From positions 2,784,001 through 2,848,000 of the forward strand of contig CP020563.1 in NCBI GenBank assembly GCA_002082585.1: a DNA stretch of 64,000 bases. The letters are read 5' to 3'. The notes beneath the pieces are model-generated. The model made no database searches, was not told the DNA's origin, and saw only the letters and a list, made by a program, of their open reading frames with translations. The position numbers and the translations under genes are program-made. The DNA comes from Kitasatospora albolonga (GTDB taxonomy: Bacteria; Actinomycetota; Actinomycetes; Streptomycetales; Streptomycetaceae). Positions 1 through 8,632 of this stretch are shown here, piece by piece. Numbering within the stretch: the first letter of the stretch is position 1; every line of letters begins with the position of its first letter.

Positions 1-330
1 CTGTCGGCCAGCCGGGGCGAGGTCTTCCGCGATCTGGTCCAGGACTCGGTGGAGCGGCTGGAGCGGCGCTGGCCCCAGCTGGCCGAGGTCGACTTCGTCG
101 TCCTGGACGTGCCGGTCGTCGACCTGGAGGACAGCGTTCCGCTGGGCAGCGCGGTCCCCGCGGTCAAGGGGCGGCCCGCGCAGATCGTCGTCTACCGGCG
201 GCCCGTCGAGATCCGCACCAAGAGCCGCGACGAACGGGCCCTCCTGGTCCACGAGGTCGTCGTCGAGCAGGTCGCCGAGCTGCTGGGGCTGGCCCCGGAG
301 TCGGTCGACCCCCGGTACGGGCAGGAGTGA
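1..330 (+). CDS. Metallopeptidase-family (zincin-like) protein, 5' truncated
   Basis: The frame is open from base 1 to a TGA at 328-330, giving 109 residues; the true start lies outside the window (the GTG at 49 is only an internal start). It resembles the small actinobacterial zincin-like 'metallopeptidase family' (PF06262 type) that sits beside whiB genes. The helix that should carry the zinc motif reads HEVVVEQVAELLGL, so His-Glu is present but the second His of HExxH is replaced by Val. If the family assignment is right, this member may not be a working metalloprotease. It converges on the DUF5719 gene, whose stop is only 23 bases downstream. Confidence 0.7.
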   Translation: MSASRGEVFRDLVQDSVERLERRWPQLAEVDFVVLDVPVVDLEDSVPLGSAVPAVKGRPAQIVVYRRPVEIRTKSRDERALLVHEVVVEQVAELLGLAPESVDPRYGQE

Positions 331-353
331 CCGGGGACACCGCGGACGGGCGC

Positions 354-1916
354 TCAGTCGTCCAGTACCGACAGGTCCTGCCGCGCCGACGGCACCACGA
401 CCGTTCCACCGTCGTCCGGCAGCGTCTGCACTGTGAACATCTGTACGCCGTCCTCCGGCAGGACCAGCGACCGTGACGCGTGCACCGGGCCCCCCGACAC
501 CGTCTCGACGGTCAGCGCGTACGTCCCCTTGAAACCGGCCGGGGGCTTCGGGGTGACGGCGATCGTCGTGTCGGCCTTGACCGTGTACGTCTCGACGGCC
601 TCCTCGCCGCCCCCGCTCCCCGCCGACGTGGTCACCTTCACCTTGGCCGTGGCGCCCGGTGCGGCGAGGGAGAGCGTGGAGCCCTTGGCCCGGTTGTCGG
701 TGACGCTCGACCGGGCGCCCACCGGGCCGGTGGCCGGGATGTAGGCGATCTCCTGCTTGGCGCCGGTGCCCCGGACCACGCGCAGGGCGGCCACGATCGG
801 GGTCCCCCGCTTCTTGTCCACGGGGGTGAGACGCAGGGAGCCCGGTTCGCCCCGGGTGATGTCCTTGAGGTCGACCGTCGCGGTCATCCCGGACTTGACG
901 TGGAGGCTGTCGTTCCCCGCCGGGGAGAACGCCGCGTTCTTCCCCATCAGCTGGATCTTCATGTCGGCGTCGTTGTCGCCGGGCGCGAACGCCACCAGCT
1001 GTACGGAGGTGGCGTCGGCCGGGATACCGGGCATCACCAGGGTCGCGGCGGGGTCCGCGGCGGCCGTGAGCCAGTCCGAACCGGAACCGTCCTCGGCGGT
1101 CAGGACGACCGCGCCGATCCGTCCGGAGCGGGTGGTGATGTGGGCCGTCAGGTCGTTGACGGCCTCGTCGGTCAGGGTGGAGAGCAGGAGCGCGACGCTG
1201 GAGCGGGCGGGCACGGTGATGCCGTCGCCGACCTCGGACGTGACCGCGCCCTTGGGGCCGAACAGCTCGATGTCGGCCACGGCCGCGCTGTCGTCGGGGT
1301 TGGTGAGGTGGATGTAGTCCTGGCGGGAGCGGGCGGTGCTCACACCGGGGAACCAGAAGTTCGTGTCCGGGGCGGTGCAGCTGACCCCGAGGAGGCCCCG
1401 GGTGCCGCCCGCGGTGACCTTGGTGGTCTGCTGGGCCGCCCAGCCGGGGGCGAGCCTGCCGGTGGCCGTGCCGACGAGGGCCGGGGAGCCGGAGCCGCTC
1501 GCCTCCTTGAGGACCGGCTTTCCGGGCTCCTTCACGGCGAGGACCGGCTTGTCGGCCTTCGCTCTCGCCTTCTTGGCGGCCTCCTCGGCCTTCTTGGCCT
1601 TCTTCGGGTCGGTCTCGGTCTCGTCGTCGTCCAGGACCACCAGGGCAGGCTTCAGTTCGGCGGTGCCTTCGGCGGTTCCCTGAGCGGCCCCCTGGGCGCC
1701 GCCCTTTCCGGCCGGGGTGAACGAGGTGTAGACCGTCTCCGCGAGCTCGGAGGTGCTGGGCGCCGGGCAGACCAGGCTGGAGCGCTCGACCGGCAGCGCG
1801 GAGGCGGGCTTCGCCCCGGCCTCGACCGGGCCGTCGGACGCGTTGAGCGAGGCGAAGCCGGTAACGGCGGCCAGGGCGAGGGCGCCCGCGATGAGGGACA
1901 GGTGGGTGGACTTCAC
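354..1916 (-). CDS. Secreted/membrane-anchored DUF5719 family protein
   Basis: 520 residues. An N-terminal hydrophobic segment (about residues 8-25, LSLIAGALALAAVTGF) acts as a signal peptide or anchor. A Lys/Ala-rich linker with an acidic patch (about 95-140) follows, then a long beta-rich extracellular region with the composition of the DUF5719 family. No catalytic motif is visible. The ATG overlaps the stop of the upstream glycosyltransferase by four bases (ATGA at 1913-1916), so the two are translationally coupled and probably work together at the membrane. This pair next to whiB is a recurrent Streptomyces arrangement. The biochemical role is unknown; assistance to the glycosyltransferase is inferred only from coupling. 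Confidence 0.85.
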   Translation of the reverse strand: MKSTHLSLIAGALALAAVTGFASLNASDGPVEAGAKPASALPVERSSLVCPAPSTSELAETVYTSFTPAGKGGAQGAAQGTAEGTAELKPALVVLDDDETETDPKKAKKAEEAAKKARAKADKPVLAVKEPGKPVLKEASGSGSPALVGTATGRLAPGWAAQQTTKVTAGGTRGLLGVSCTAPDTNFWFPGVSTARSRQDYIHLTNPDDSAAVADIELFGPKGAVTSEVGDGITVPARSSVALLLSTLTDEAVNDLTAHITTRSGRIGAVVLTAEDGSGSDWLTAAADPAATLVMPGIPADATSVQLVAFAPGDNDADMKIQLMGKNAAFSPAGNDSLHVKSGMTATVDLKDITRGEPGSLRLTPVDKKRGTPIVAALRVVRGTGAKQEIAYIPATGPVGARSSVTDNRAKGSTLSLAAPGATAKVKVTTSAGSGGGEEAVETYTVKADTTIAVTPKPPAGFKGTYALTVETVSGGPVHASRSLVLPEDGVQMFTVQTLPDDGGTVVVPSARQDLSVLDD

Positions 1917-4900
1917 TCGGACTCGCCTCGCGATGCGTTACGGGTCTGCCACGGGGCCTGGCCCGGGACCGGGTTGTCGGGGTGCTGCTCGCCGTTCTCG
2001 GCGGGGTGCTGAGCGGGGTACGGGGCGGCGGGGTCGGCGTACGGGGGCTGCTCGCCGGTGTACTGACCGTACTGGTCGTACGGGCCGGGTCCGCCGTCGT
2101 ACTGCTGCGGCTGCGGCTGCCCGCCGTACGGGTCCTGGGCTCCGTAGCCGCCGGAGTAGCCCGTGCCCTGCTGTCCGCCGTACGGGTCCTGCTGGTACGC
2201 GGCGTAGTCGCCCTGCTGGTACGACGGGTCGGCGCCCTGGGGCTGTCCGGCGTCCCACTCCCCGTACTGCTGCTGCGGGAGCGCCGCGTAGCCCGCCGTG
2301 GACTCCTGCGGGTCGTGGCCGCCGCTCTCCGCGTAGTTCTTCGCGTACGGGTCGGCGCCGCTCTGCTGCTCGGGGATGTACTCCCCCGGACCGGCGACCG
2401 GGGGCGCGGCCGGAGGCTCTGACGGCGGTCGCGGGGTCCCGTCGGACGGGTCGGGCTCGCCCGGACCGTCCGCCGCATCGGCCGCCGCTGCCGCCTCCGC
2501 CTCGGCCGCCGCCCGGAGCCTGCGGGCGCGGCGGCCGTCGCCGTCGGCGTCCGCGGCGGCCGCGAGGGCCTCGTCGGGCAGGTCGTCGTCGATGTCCCGG
2601 CGGCGGCCCGGGAGAGCCATGACCACCAGGACCACCGCCAGCGCGCACTGCGCCCAGATCCAGGCGGTGTGCGTGAAGGGGGCGTCGTACGTGAGCTCGA
2701 GACGGCCGCCGTCGGCGGGCAGTTCGAAGCCCTGGGCCCAGCCGTCGACGGTCTTGCCGGTCAGCGGCTTGCCGCCGACCGTGGCCTGCCAGCCGGGGGC
2801 GGCCTCGTCGGCGATCCGCAGGACGCGGCCCTCGCCGCCCGCCGGGATCTGGGCGCGGGCCTCGACGGGTCCGGAGCCGACGGGAAGGCGCTCGCCCTCG
2901 CCGCCCGCCGGGACGATCATCACCCGGGCGACCTGGCGGTCCACCCGCCACAGCGCGCTGCCGTCGAGCTGGCTGAGGCGGCTGAGGCCGGGGGTCGTGT
3001 CGAGGACGCGGCTCATCTGGCGCGGCGCTCCGTCGCGTACGAGGACGTAACGGATGGCGAAGTTGCCGAGCTGACCGCCCTGGTCGGCGCCGGAGCCCGC
3101 GACCAGGTTGGCGACGACCTTGTCGAGGTGGCTGTTGGAGCCCGCCGCCTCGGTCAGCTCGCCGTCGCCGAGCCGGGCGCCGGAGCCCCGGACCAGGCTG
3201 TACGAGACGGAGTCGGGCGAGCTGCCGCCGAGGACCAGGGTGCGCGCCTGGTCCTGGGTCGAGCTCTCCTCGGCCACGAACGCGGGGACCTGGACGGGGT
3301 CGCGGCGCTCCAGGGGGCCGTCCGCGCCTCCGACCATCCAGCCGAAGGCGGCCAGGACCGGGGCGAGCGCGGCGGCCAGGGCGATCAGGGCCGCGACGGG
3401 CTGGCGCCAGCCGAAGCTCTGCTCGGCGACCCGGACCCGGGCGCCGTCCGCGCCGACGAGCGCGGCGGCGATCAGGGCGGCCCCGTAGACGAGGGTGGCG
3501 GGTCCGGACCAGGTCGAGCCGTTGGCGAGCGCGGCGAAGAGCAGACCGACCAGCGCGGTGGCCCAGGCGGCACGGACGGCGAACTGACGGTCCTCGCGCA
3601 GCAGGGCGGCGAGCGCGGCCAGCACGATGCCGAGGAGCAGGACGCTGCCCGCCGCCTTGGGGCCGCCGGGGCTGATCCCGAGCAGGTCGAACGCCGAGCC
3701 CGTCCCCGTACCGAGGTCCAGGCCCGCTTCGCGCAGGAACGCGGACGGGTCGGTGAGCAGCGTCAGCGACCAGGGGGCCAGGGCCAGCATCGGGGTGCCG
3801 ACGGCGGCGAGGAAGCGGAGCCCGTACGCCGTGATGTCCCGGCGGCGCAGCACCAGCACGCCGAGGCCGAGCACCACGGCGAGCGGCCAGATGATCGGGG
3901 TGAACGCGGTGGTGACGGTGAGGAGCAGGGCGTACGCCCAGGTCGCGCGCCAGCTGCCGCGCGGGGCGTCCGGGTCGGTGCCGTCGCGCAGGCCGTGGGC
4001 GGCGACGGCCGCGCGGGCGATCAGCGGCAGCAGGACGAGCAGGACGGCGGTGCCGATACGGCCGGTGGCCAGGGCGCCGGTCGCGGCGGGCAGGAAGGCG
4101 TACGCCACGCTCGCCCAGGCCCGCAGCAGCCGTGACGGGAGCAGCGGGCGGGTGGCGAAGTACGCGGTGAGCCCGGCCAGCGGGACCGAGCAGACCAGCA
4201 GCACGGTGACGGTGAAGCCCGTCGAGCCGAGGAAGAGGGCGGAGAGGACCGCGAGCAGCGCCAGATAGGGCGGGGCGGACTGGGTGCCTCCGGTGGCCAC
4301 GGTGTGCCAGGCGTCGGCGTACCGGCCCCACAGCTGCCCGGCCGTCTCGGGGACGGGCAGCAGGGCGCCGCCCGCGAGGGAGCCGCCGGTCAGCAGGTTG
4401 CGGCAGGCGATGAGGGAGACGAGGAGGAGCAGCGCGAAGAGGACCGGGCCCGGTTTGCGGCCGATCCGCTTGAGCCGGGCGAACTGGTCGACTTCGAGGA
4501 AGTCCGCGTCGTCCCCGCCGGGCCCGGACTCGACGGCCCCGTGGCGCGAGCCGCTGGATTCGGCCTCGCCCCGGTTGCCGAAGTTGCCCGCGACCTGTTC
4601 GACGGTGGCCCGGACGGTGGCGCCCGGCGGCGGGAAGAGCGCGCGCAGTTCGGCCGCGTCGACCGCTTCCTTGCCCCGGTCGCGGCGGGCGGCGAGGACG
4701 CGGCCCGGCCGCAGGAGGGTGCTGAGGAGGCCGGTGACCTCGTCGAGCGCCTGGCCGGGGACCTTGCCGACGAGGTAGGCGAGCGTACGGAGGAGGGTGC
4801 CGACGACGAGCCGGAGCAGGACCCAGGGCAGGGCCGCCGTGCGGGCGTTGACGAGCATCGTGTAGACCGCGCCCGCCTTGTCGACGCGGTGCGGGCCGAC

Positions 4901-5770
4901 GACCGAGCGGCCGGCGCAGTCGATGGGGCGCCGCTCACGGGCGGACGCCTCGGCATGGCGCAGGACGGCGTCCGGGGCGACGAGGACCCGGTGCCCGGCG
5001 AGGTGGGCGCGCCAGCACAGGTCGACGTCGTCGCGCATCAGCGGGAGGGCGGGGTCGAAGCCGTCGAGCTCCTCGTAGACGTCACGGCGGATGAGCATGC
5101 CCGCGGAGGAGACGGAGAGGACGGTACGGACCTGGTCGTGCTGGCCCTGGTCCTGCTCGCGGCGGTCCAGGCCGGTCCAGCGGCGGCCGCTGTTGGCGAT
5201 GGAGACGCCGACTTCGAGGAGCTGCTTGCGGTCGTACCAGCCGCGCAGCTTGGGCCCGACGATCGTGGCGTGCCGGTCGGCGTCCACGACGCGCAGCAGC
5301 TCGGCGAGCGCGTCCGGCTCGGGTGCGCAGTCGTCGTGGAGGAGCCAGAGCCACTGGACCGGTTCGCCGTGCGGCAGCTCCGGCAGGTCGTAGTTCTCGT
5401 CCACCCAGCTCCGGGTGGCCGGGTCCCAGCCGCCGGGGCGCTTGAGGTAGGGCAGGTCGTCGGGGGTCAGCTCCCCGGCGGTGCGGACCGCCTCGTCGAC
5501 GGCCGTGCCGAAGCTCGTACGGCGGGCGAGGTGCAGGACGCGGTCGGCGCCGAGTGCCTCGGTGACCAGCCGGGCGGAGTCGTCCCCGCTGCCGGTGTCG
5601 GCGGCGACGACGTTCTGTACGGGGCGTTCCTGCCCGAGCAGCCCGGCCAGCACGTCGGGCAGCCAGCGCGCTCCGTCGTGGGAGACGAGCACGGCGGTGA
5701 CGACGTGCCGGGGGAACTCTGGGGCGGCGGCGGCCGCGTTCGGCGCCGCCGAGTGGCTGTGCACGGACAT
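1913..5770 (-). CDS. Large polytopic membrane glycosyltransferase, family 2
   Basis: 1285 residues from the ATG at 5768-5770, which has GGAGGG 11 bases upstream; the frame stays open to 6004 but there is no better start there. Residues about 20-290 form a GT2 domain (TAVLVSHDGARWL, then LHDDCAPEPDAL as the DxD-like metal site, then RDDVDLCWRAHLAGH). About a dozen hydrophobic segments fill residues 305-830, followed by a beta-rich extracytoplasmic region and a last membrane span near 1033-1053. The final 230 residues are acidic/Ala-rich and then Gln-, Tyr-, Gly- and Pro-rich (repeated DPYGG, YQQ). It probably transfers a sugar to a lipid-linked or wall polymer; donor and acceptor cannot be read from sequence. 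First gene of the operon with the DUF5719 gene. Confidence 0.85.
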   Translation of the reverse strand: MSVHSHSAAPNAAAAAPEFPRHVVTAVLVSHDGARWLPDVLAGLLGQERPVQNVVAADTGSGDDSARLVTEALGADRVLHLARRTSFGTAVDEAVRTAGELTPDDLPYLKRPGGWDPATRSWVDENYDLPELPHGEPVQWLWLLHDDCAPEPDALAELLRVVDADRHATIVGPKLRGWYDRKQLLEVGVSIANSGRRWTGLDRREQDQGQHDQVRTVLSVSSAGMLIRRDVYEELDGFDPALPLMRDDVDLCWRAHLAGHRVLVAPDAVLRHAEASARERRPIDCAGRSVVGPHRVDKAGAVYTMLVNARTAALPWVLLRLVVGTLLRTLAYLVGKVPGQALDEVTGLLSTLLRPGRVLAARRDRGKEAVDAAELRALFPPPGATVRATVEQVAGNFGNRGEAESSGSRHGAVESGPGGDDADFLEVDQFARLKRIGRKPGPVLFALLLLVSLIACRNLLTGGSLAGGALLPVPETAGQLWGRYADAWHTVATGGTQSAPPYLALLAVLSALFLGSTGFTVTVLLVCSVPLAGLTAYFATRPLLPSRLLRAWASVAYAFLPAATGALATGRIGTAVLLVLLPLIARAAVAAHGLRDGTDPDAPRGSWRATWAYALLLTVTTAFTPIIWPLAVVLGLGVLVLRRRDITAYGLRFLAAVGTPMLALAPWSLTLLTDPSAFLREAGLDLGTGTGSAFDLLGISPGGPKAAGSVLLLGIVLAALAALLREDRQFAVRAAWATALVGLLFAALANGSTWSGPATLVYGAALIAAALVGADGARVRVAEQSFGWRQPVAALIALAAALAPVLAAFGWMVGGADGPLERRDPVQVPAFVAEESSTQDQARTLVLGGSSPDSVSYSLVRGSGARLGDGELTEAAGSNSHLDKVVANLVAGSGADQGGQLGNFAIRYVLVRDGAPRQMSRVLDTTPGLSRLSQLDGSALWRVDRQVARVMIVPAGGEGERLPVGSGPVEARAQIPAGGEGRVLRIADEAAPGWQATVGGKPLTGKTVDGWAQGFELPADGGRLELTYDAPFTHTAWIWAQCALAVVLVVMALPGRRRDIDDDLPDEALAAAADADGDGRRARRLRAAAEAEAAAAADAADGPGEPDPSDGTPRPPSEPPAAPPVAGPGEYIPEQQSGADPYAKNYAESGGHDPQESTAGYAALPQQQYGEWDAGQPQGADPSYQQGDYAAYQQDPYGGQQGTGYSGGYGAQDPYGGQPQPQQYDGGPGPYDQYGQYTGEQPPYADPAAPYPAQHPAENGEQHPDNPVPGQAPWQTRNASRGESE

Positions 5771-5963
5771 CGAGGTACGGGCCCTCCGGCCGGGTCCGGG
5801 GGCGTATCCCCGGGGGCTGCATCGGTGTACACGCGCGCCCCGGCGGGGCGTTGGCGCATCTCGGACGGGGCCCCACACTAACGGTACGGCTCCGCGGGGG
5901 TGGCCCGGAGCGGGTGAAGGCCCCTGCGCCCCTGTTGTGCGCCCGGGAGGTGCGGACATGCCG

Positions 5964-6012
5964 ACGGCCCGTTGTCCGCGCCCCGGGGACGGGGGCGCGG
6001 ACAACGGGCCGT
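5964..6012 (-). terminator. 21-bp perfect hairpin downstream of whiB
   Basis: Arms 5964-5984 and 5992-6012 are exact reverse complements over 21 bp, with a 7-base loop (GGGGACG). It lies downstream of whiB, upstream of the leftward glycosyltransferase, and has no U-tract, as is usual in Streptomyces. The rest of the 423-bp gap 5771-6193 holds only a direct repeat. Confidence 0.85.
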
Positions 6013-6080
6013 GGGGGTGTGGTCCTGGGGAGCCCTGCTCGGGAAAGGGCTGCCGGGGCCGGATGGAGCGGTGTGAACGG

Positions 6081-6138
6081 TGTGAGCCGTGGGCTGCGGG
6101 TGAGCCGTGTGAGCTGTGTGAGCCGTGGGCTGCGGGTG
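6081..6138. repeat. 22-bp direct repeat, 36-bp period
   Basis: The same 22 bases, beginning TGTGAGCCGTGGG, occur at 6081-6102 and 6117-6138. The 14-base spacer carries further partial copies of GTGAGC. It lies between the whiB stop and its terminator, in the 3' untranslated part of the whiB transcript. Confidence 0.8.
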
Positions 6139-6193
6139 GGCCCTGAGGTATGCGGGCCGTGGAGGGTGCGGTCCGGGGTGTGCGGGCCGGGGG

Positions 6194-6457
6194 CTAGATC
6201 GCCGCCTTCTTGAGGCGCCGTCGTTCACGTTCGGAAAGTCCGCCCCAGATGCCGAAGCGTTCGTCGTTGGCCAACGCGTACTCGAGGCACTCCGAACGCA
6301 CCTCACAGGCGAGACAGACCTTCTTGGCCTCGCGGGTCGATCCGCCCTTTTCGGGAAAGAAGGACTCGGGATCGGTCTGGGCGCACAGTGCGCGCTCCTG
6401 CCAGCCGAGTTCCTCGTCCGCGTCCTCGACCAGCAGTTGCTGGAACAGCTCGGTCAT
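6194..6457 (-). CDS. whiB: Sporulation regulator WhiB
   Basis: 87 residues from the ATG at 6455-6457, preceded by GAGGGG; the frame extends to 6559 but those residues are unlike WhiB. Four cysteines (Cys25, Cys48, Cys51, Cys57; C-x22-C-x2-C-x5-C) bind the 4Fe-4S cluster. The G-I-W-G-G turn is at 69-73 and the basic tail RERRRLKK follows. By my recollection it is nearly identical to Streptomyces coelicolor WhiB (whiB2 type), which acts with WhiA to control the switch from aerial growth to sporulation septation. It has its own promoter and terminator and is monocistronic. Its position between the glycosyltransferase pair and the F420 genes is conserved in actinobacteria. Confidence 0.97.
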   Translation of the reverse strand: MTELFQQLLVEDADEELGWQERALCAQTDPESFFPEKGGSTREAKKVCLACEVRSECLEYALANDERFGIWGGLSERERRRLKKAAI

Positions 6458-6529
6458 GTGCGCCCCTCGTCTGTCTCTTGCGTCCCGTGATGCGGCCGTT
6501 GCTGATGGCGGCCGAACGACACGAGTGAA

Positions 6530-6559
6530 ATTACAAGTGTGTATCTCCAAGCCAGTCAA
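6530..6559 (-). promoter_or_regulatory. Likely whiB promoter
   Basis: On the minus strand, TTGACT (6559-6554) is followed after 18 bases by TGTAAT (6535-6530), a close match to the vegetative -35/-10 consensus. It would start transcription near 6523, leaving a leader of about 65 bases before the whiB ATG. Confidence 0.6.
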
Positions 6560-7161
6560 GCGAGGATCTGCTATTGGCCCAGGGATTCACTCTGCGGAAC
6601 CAAGCGTATGCGGAAAGTGTTCAAATCACCAAAAACCTGACATATGCCACCGGCCCCACGCTCGTCGCGCCTCACCCGATCAAGACGATCAAGGTCGCCC
6701 GTACGTTGCGATTCGATCACTGTAGCGATCAAGATCACAGTCGGGTCACGGCCCTTCGAGCGCGTTTGAACGCACGGATGATGCGCCATGTCTCCGCACT
6801 CGGGGCTGAACAAACCTTTCTGCTCGCCCGACAACCGGAAGGGGTGAAATATTGCTCCCATAGGGGGCATCGGGTTGACAGGGAGCGGTTCAACCGGTCT
6901 CCTTGATCTCATGTCAGCGATCGCAGCGATGCACGTCACCCACGTCCGTGGGTTCCGCAGCGCTGTCCAGGCCCGCTGTTGCTGTTCCAGCTGTCACAGC
7001 TGTTGATGCCGTAGCGCTCCAGCTCTGATTCAGCCTTCTTCTCCAGCTTTCCCCGCTTCTCCCCTGCTTTCCGGCTTTTCCCGCGGCTCCTCCGCGGCTG
7101 CCGACGCTCCACGCGACTCCCCCGCACGTGCACCCCCCATGCCGAGGAACCACCGCACCCC
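6560..7161. other. Long AT-enriched intergenic region between whiB and the cysteine dioxygenase gene
   Basis: About 600 bases with no convincing gene. It is visibly richer in A and T than its surroundings, especially 6590-6900. Short ATC/GAT-rich dyads occur around 6675-6735 (TGATC...GATCA types), and a TTGACA at about 6874 could be a -35 for rightward transcription but lacks a good -10. Open frames across it, such as 6571-6939 on the minus strand, have no domain-like sequence. Probably divergent regulatory DNA for whiB and the cysteine dioxygenase gene. Confidence 0.5.
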
Positions 7162-7662
7162 ATGAACAGCGACAGCGACCTTCAGATCGCCGGCGACATC
7201 CTTGAGGTCCAGCACCTCCTCCAGCCCGCCCGCGAGCATCCCTCCACCGTCTCCGAGTTCGTCGGCCTCGCCCGCTCCATCGCGGCCGACCGCTCGCGCT
7301 GGGCCGGACTCGTCCGGTACGACACCACCACCCGCTGGTACCACCGCCTCCAGACGGGCCCCGGCTACGAGGTGTGGCTGCTCACCTGGGTGCCCGGACA
7401 GGGCAGCGGGCGCCACGACCACGGCCGCTCCGCGGGCGTACTGACGGTCCTCGAAGGCGAGTTGACCGAGCACACCGAGCACGGCACCCGGACGCTCGAC
7501 GCCGGGGCGCAGCGCGCCTTCGCCCCCGGATACGTGCACGAAGTGGTCAACGACTCGCTCGAACCGGCCGTCAGCCTGCACATCTACTACCCGGGTCTGA
7601 CCGAGATGCCGATGCACGCCGCGCAGTGCGCCCCGACGGCCGTGGATGTCGTACCCGCCTGA
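7162..7662 (+). CDS. Cysteine dioxygenase family protein
   Basis: 166-residue cupin. The iron ligands of cysteine dioxygenases are visible: His85 and His87 in GRHDHGRS, and His126 in GYVHEV. A Tyr-Tyr pair follows at 142-143, where family members carry the active-site Tyr. The enzyme would oxidise cysteine to cysteine sulfinate with O2 and Fe(II) in the cytoplasm. Bacterial homologues of this branch can also act on other thiols (for example 3-mercaptopropionate), so the substrate is not certain. It stops 13 bases before fbiA and may share its transcript, though a metabolic link to F420 is not obvious. Confidence 0.88.
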   Translation: MNSDSDLQIAGDILEVQHLLQPAREHPSTVSEFVGLARSIAADRSRWAGLVRYDTTTRWYHRLQTGPGYEVWLLTWVPGQGSGRHDHGRSAGVLTVLEGELTEHTEHGTRTLDAGAQRAFAPGYVHEVVNDSLEPAVSLHIYYPGLTEMPMHAAQCAPTAVDVVPA

Positions 7663-7675
7663 CAAACTGCTGTGC

Positions 7676-8632
7676 ATGCGCATTGTTGTTCTGGCCGGCG
7701 GTATCGGTGGTGCTCGTTTTCTGCGTGGCCTCAAGCAGGCGGCGCCCGAGGCGGACATCACGGTCATCGGCAACACGGGTGATGACATCCATCTGTTCGG
7801 GCTGAAGGTCTGCCCCGACCTCGACACCGTGATGTACACCCTCGGCGGTGGCATCAACGAGGAGCAGGGCTGGGGGCGGACCGACGAGACCTTCCAGGTC
7901 AAGGACGAGCTCGCGGCGTACGGGGTGGGGCCCGGCTGGTTCGGTCTCGGCGACCGCGACTTCGCGACCCATATCGTCCGTACGCAGATGCTGGGCGCGG
8001 GCTATCCGCTGAGCGCGGTCACCGAGGCGCTCTGCGCCCGCTGGCAGCCGGGGGTCCGGCTGCTGCCGATGTCCGACGACCGGGTCGAGACACATGTGGC
8101 CGTCGAGCTGGACGGCGAGAGCAAGGCCATCCACTTCCAGGAGTACTGGGTGAAGCTGCGCGCCTCCGTCGCGGCGCAGGCGATCGTGCCGGTCGGGGCG
8201 GAGCAGGCGAAGCCGGGGCCGGGCGTCCTGGAGGCCGTCGCCGCGGCCGACGTCATCCTCTTCCCGCCGTCGAACCCGGTGGTCTCCATCGGCACCATCC
8301 TCGCCGTCCCCGGCATCCGGGAGGCGATCGCCGAGGCCGGGGTGCCGGTCGTCGGCCTCTCCCCCATCGTCGGGGACGCGCCCGTGCGCGGTATGGCGGA
8401 CAAGGTGCTCGCGGCGGTGGGCGTCGAGTCGACGGCCGCCGCCGTGGCCCAGCACTACGGGTCGGGGCTGCTGGACGGGTGGCTGGTCGACACGGTGGAC
8501 GCGGGCGCGGTCGGCGAGGTCGAGGCGGCGGGCATCCGGTGCCGGGCGGTGCCGCTGATGATGACGGACGTGGACGCGACGGCCGAGATGGCCCGGCAGG
8601 CGCTGGACCTGGCCGAGGAGGTGCGGGCGTGA
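7676..8632 (+). CDS. fbiA: 2-phospho-L-lactate transferase (CofD/FbiA)
   Basis: 318 residues. It starts at the ATG at 7676, where the family-typical [19 protein letters not shown] begins; there is no clear Shine-Dalgarno sequence. The glycine-rich GGIGGARF (8-15) and IGNTGDD are the nucleotide-binding signatures of CofD. The enzyme joins a lactyl- or enolpyruvyl-phosphate moiety to the deazaflavin FO, forming F420-0 or dehydro-F420-0. In actinobacteria the activated precursor is now thought to be enolpyruvyl-diphospho-5'-guanosine. Its stop overlaps the fbiB start (GTGA at 8629-8632), so the two steps of the pathway are coupled. Confidence 0.95.
   Translation: MRIVVLAGGIGGARFLRGLKQAAPEADITVIGNTGDDIHLFGLKVCPDLDTVMYTLGGGINEEQGWGRTDETFQVKDELAAYGVGPGWFGLGDRDFATHIVRTQMLGAGYPLSAVTEALCARWQPGVRLLPMSDDRVETHVAVELDGESKAIHFQEYWVKLRASVAAQAIVPVGAEQAKPGPGVLEAVAAADVILFPPSNPVVSIGTILAVPGIREAIAEAGVPVVGLSPIVGDAPVRGMADKVLAAVGVESTAAAVAQHYGSGLLDGWLVDTVDAGAVGEVEAAGIRCRAVPLMMTDVDATAEMARQALDLAEEVRA

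Noticed and set aside
480..2012. 510-codon rightward open frame antisense to the DUF5719 gene
   Set aside because: It is a mirror of high-GC third positions; the translation is Gly/Arg/Asp-rich without domains, and the minus strand has a signal peptide and coupled start.
1938..4331. 797-codon minus-strand frame inside the large glycosyltransferase gene
   Set aside because: Arg/Pro/Gly-rich shadow in another frame of the same strand, with no membrane spans, while the 1913-5770 frame shows a clear GT2 domain and many spans.
6571..6939. 122-codon leftward frame upstream of whiB
   Set aside because: No ribosome site, no recognisable domain, and it lies across the AT-rich control region.
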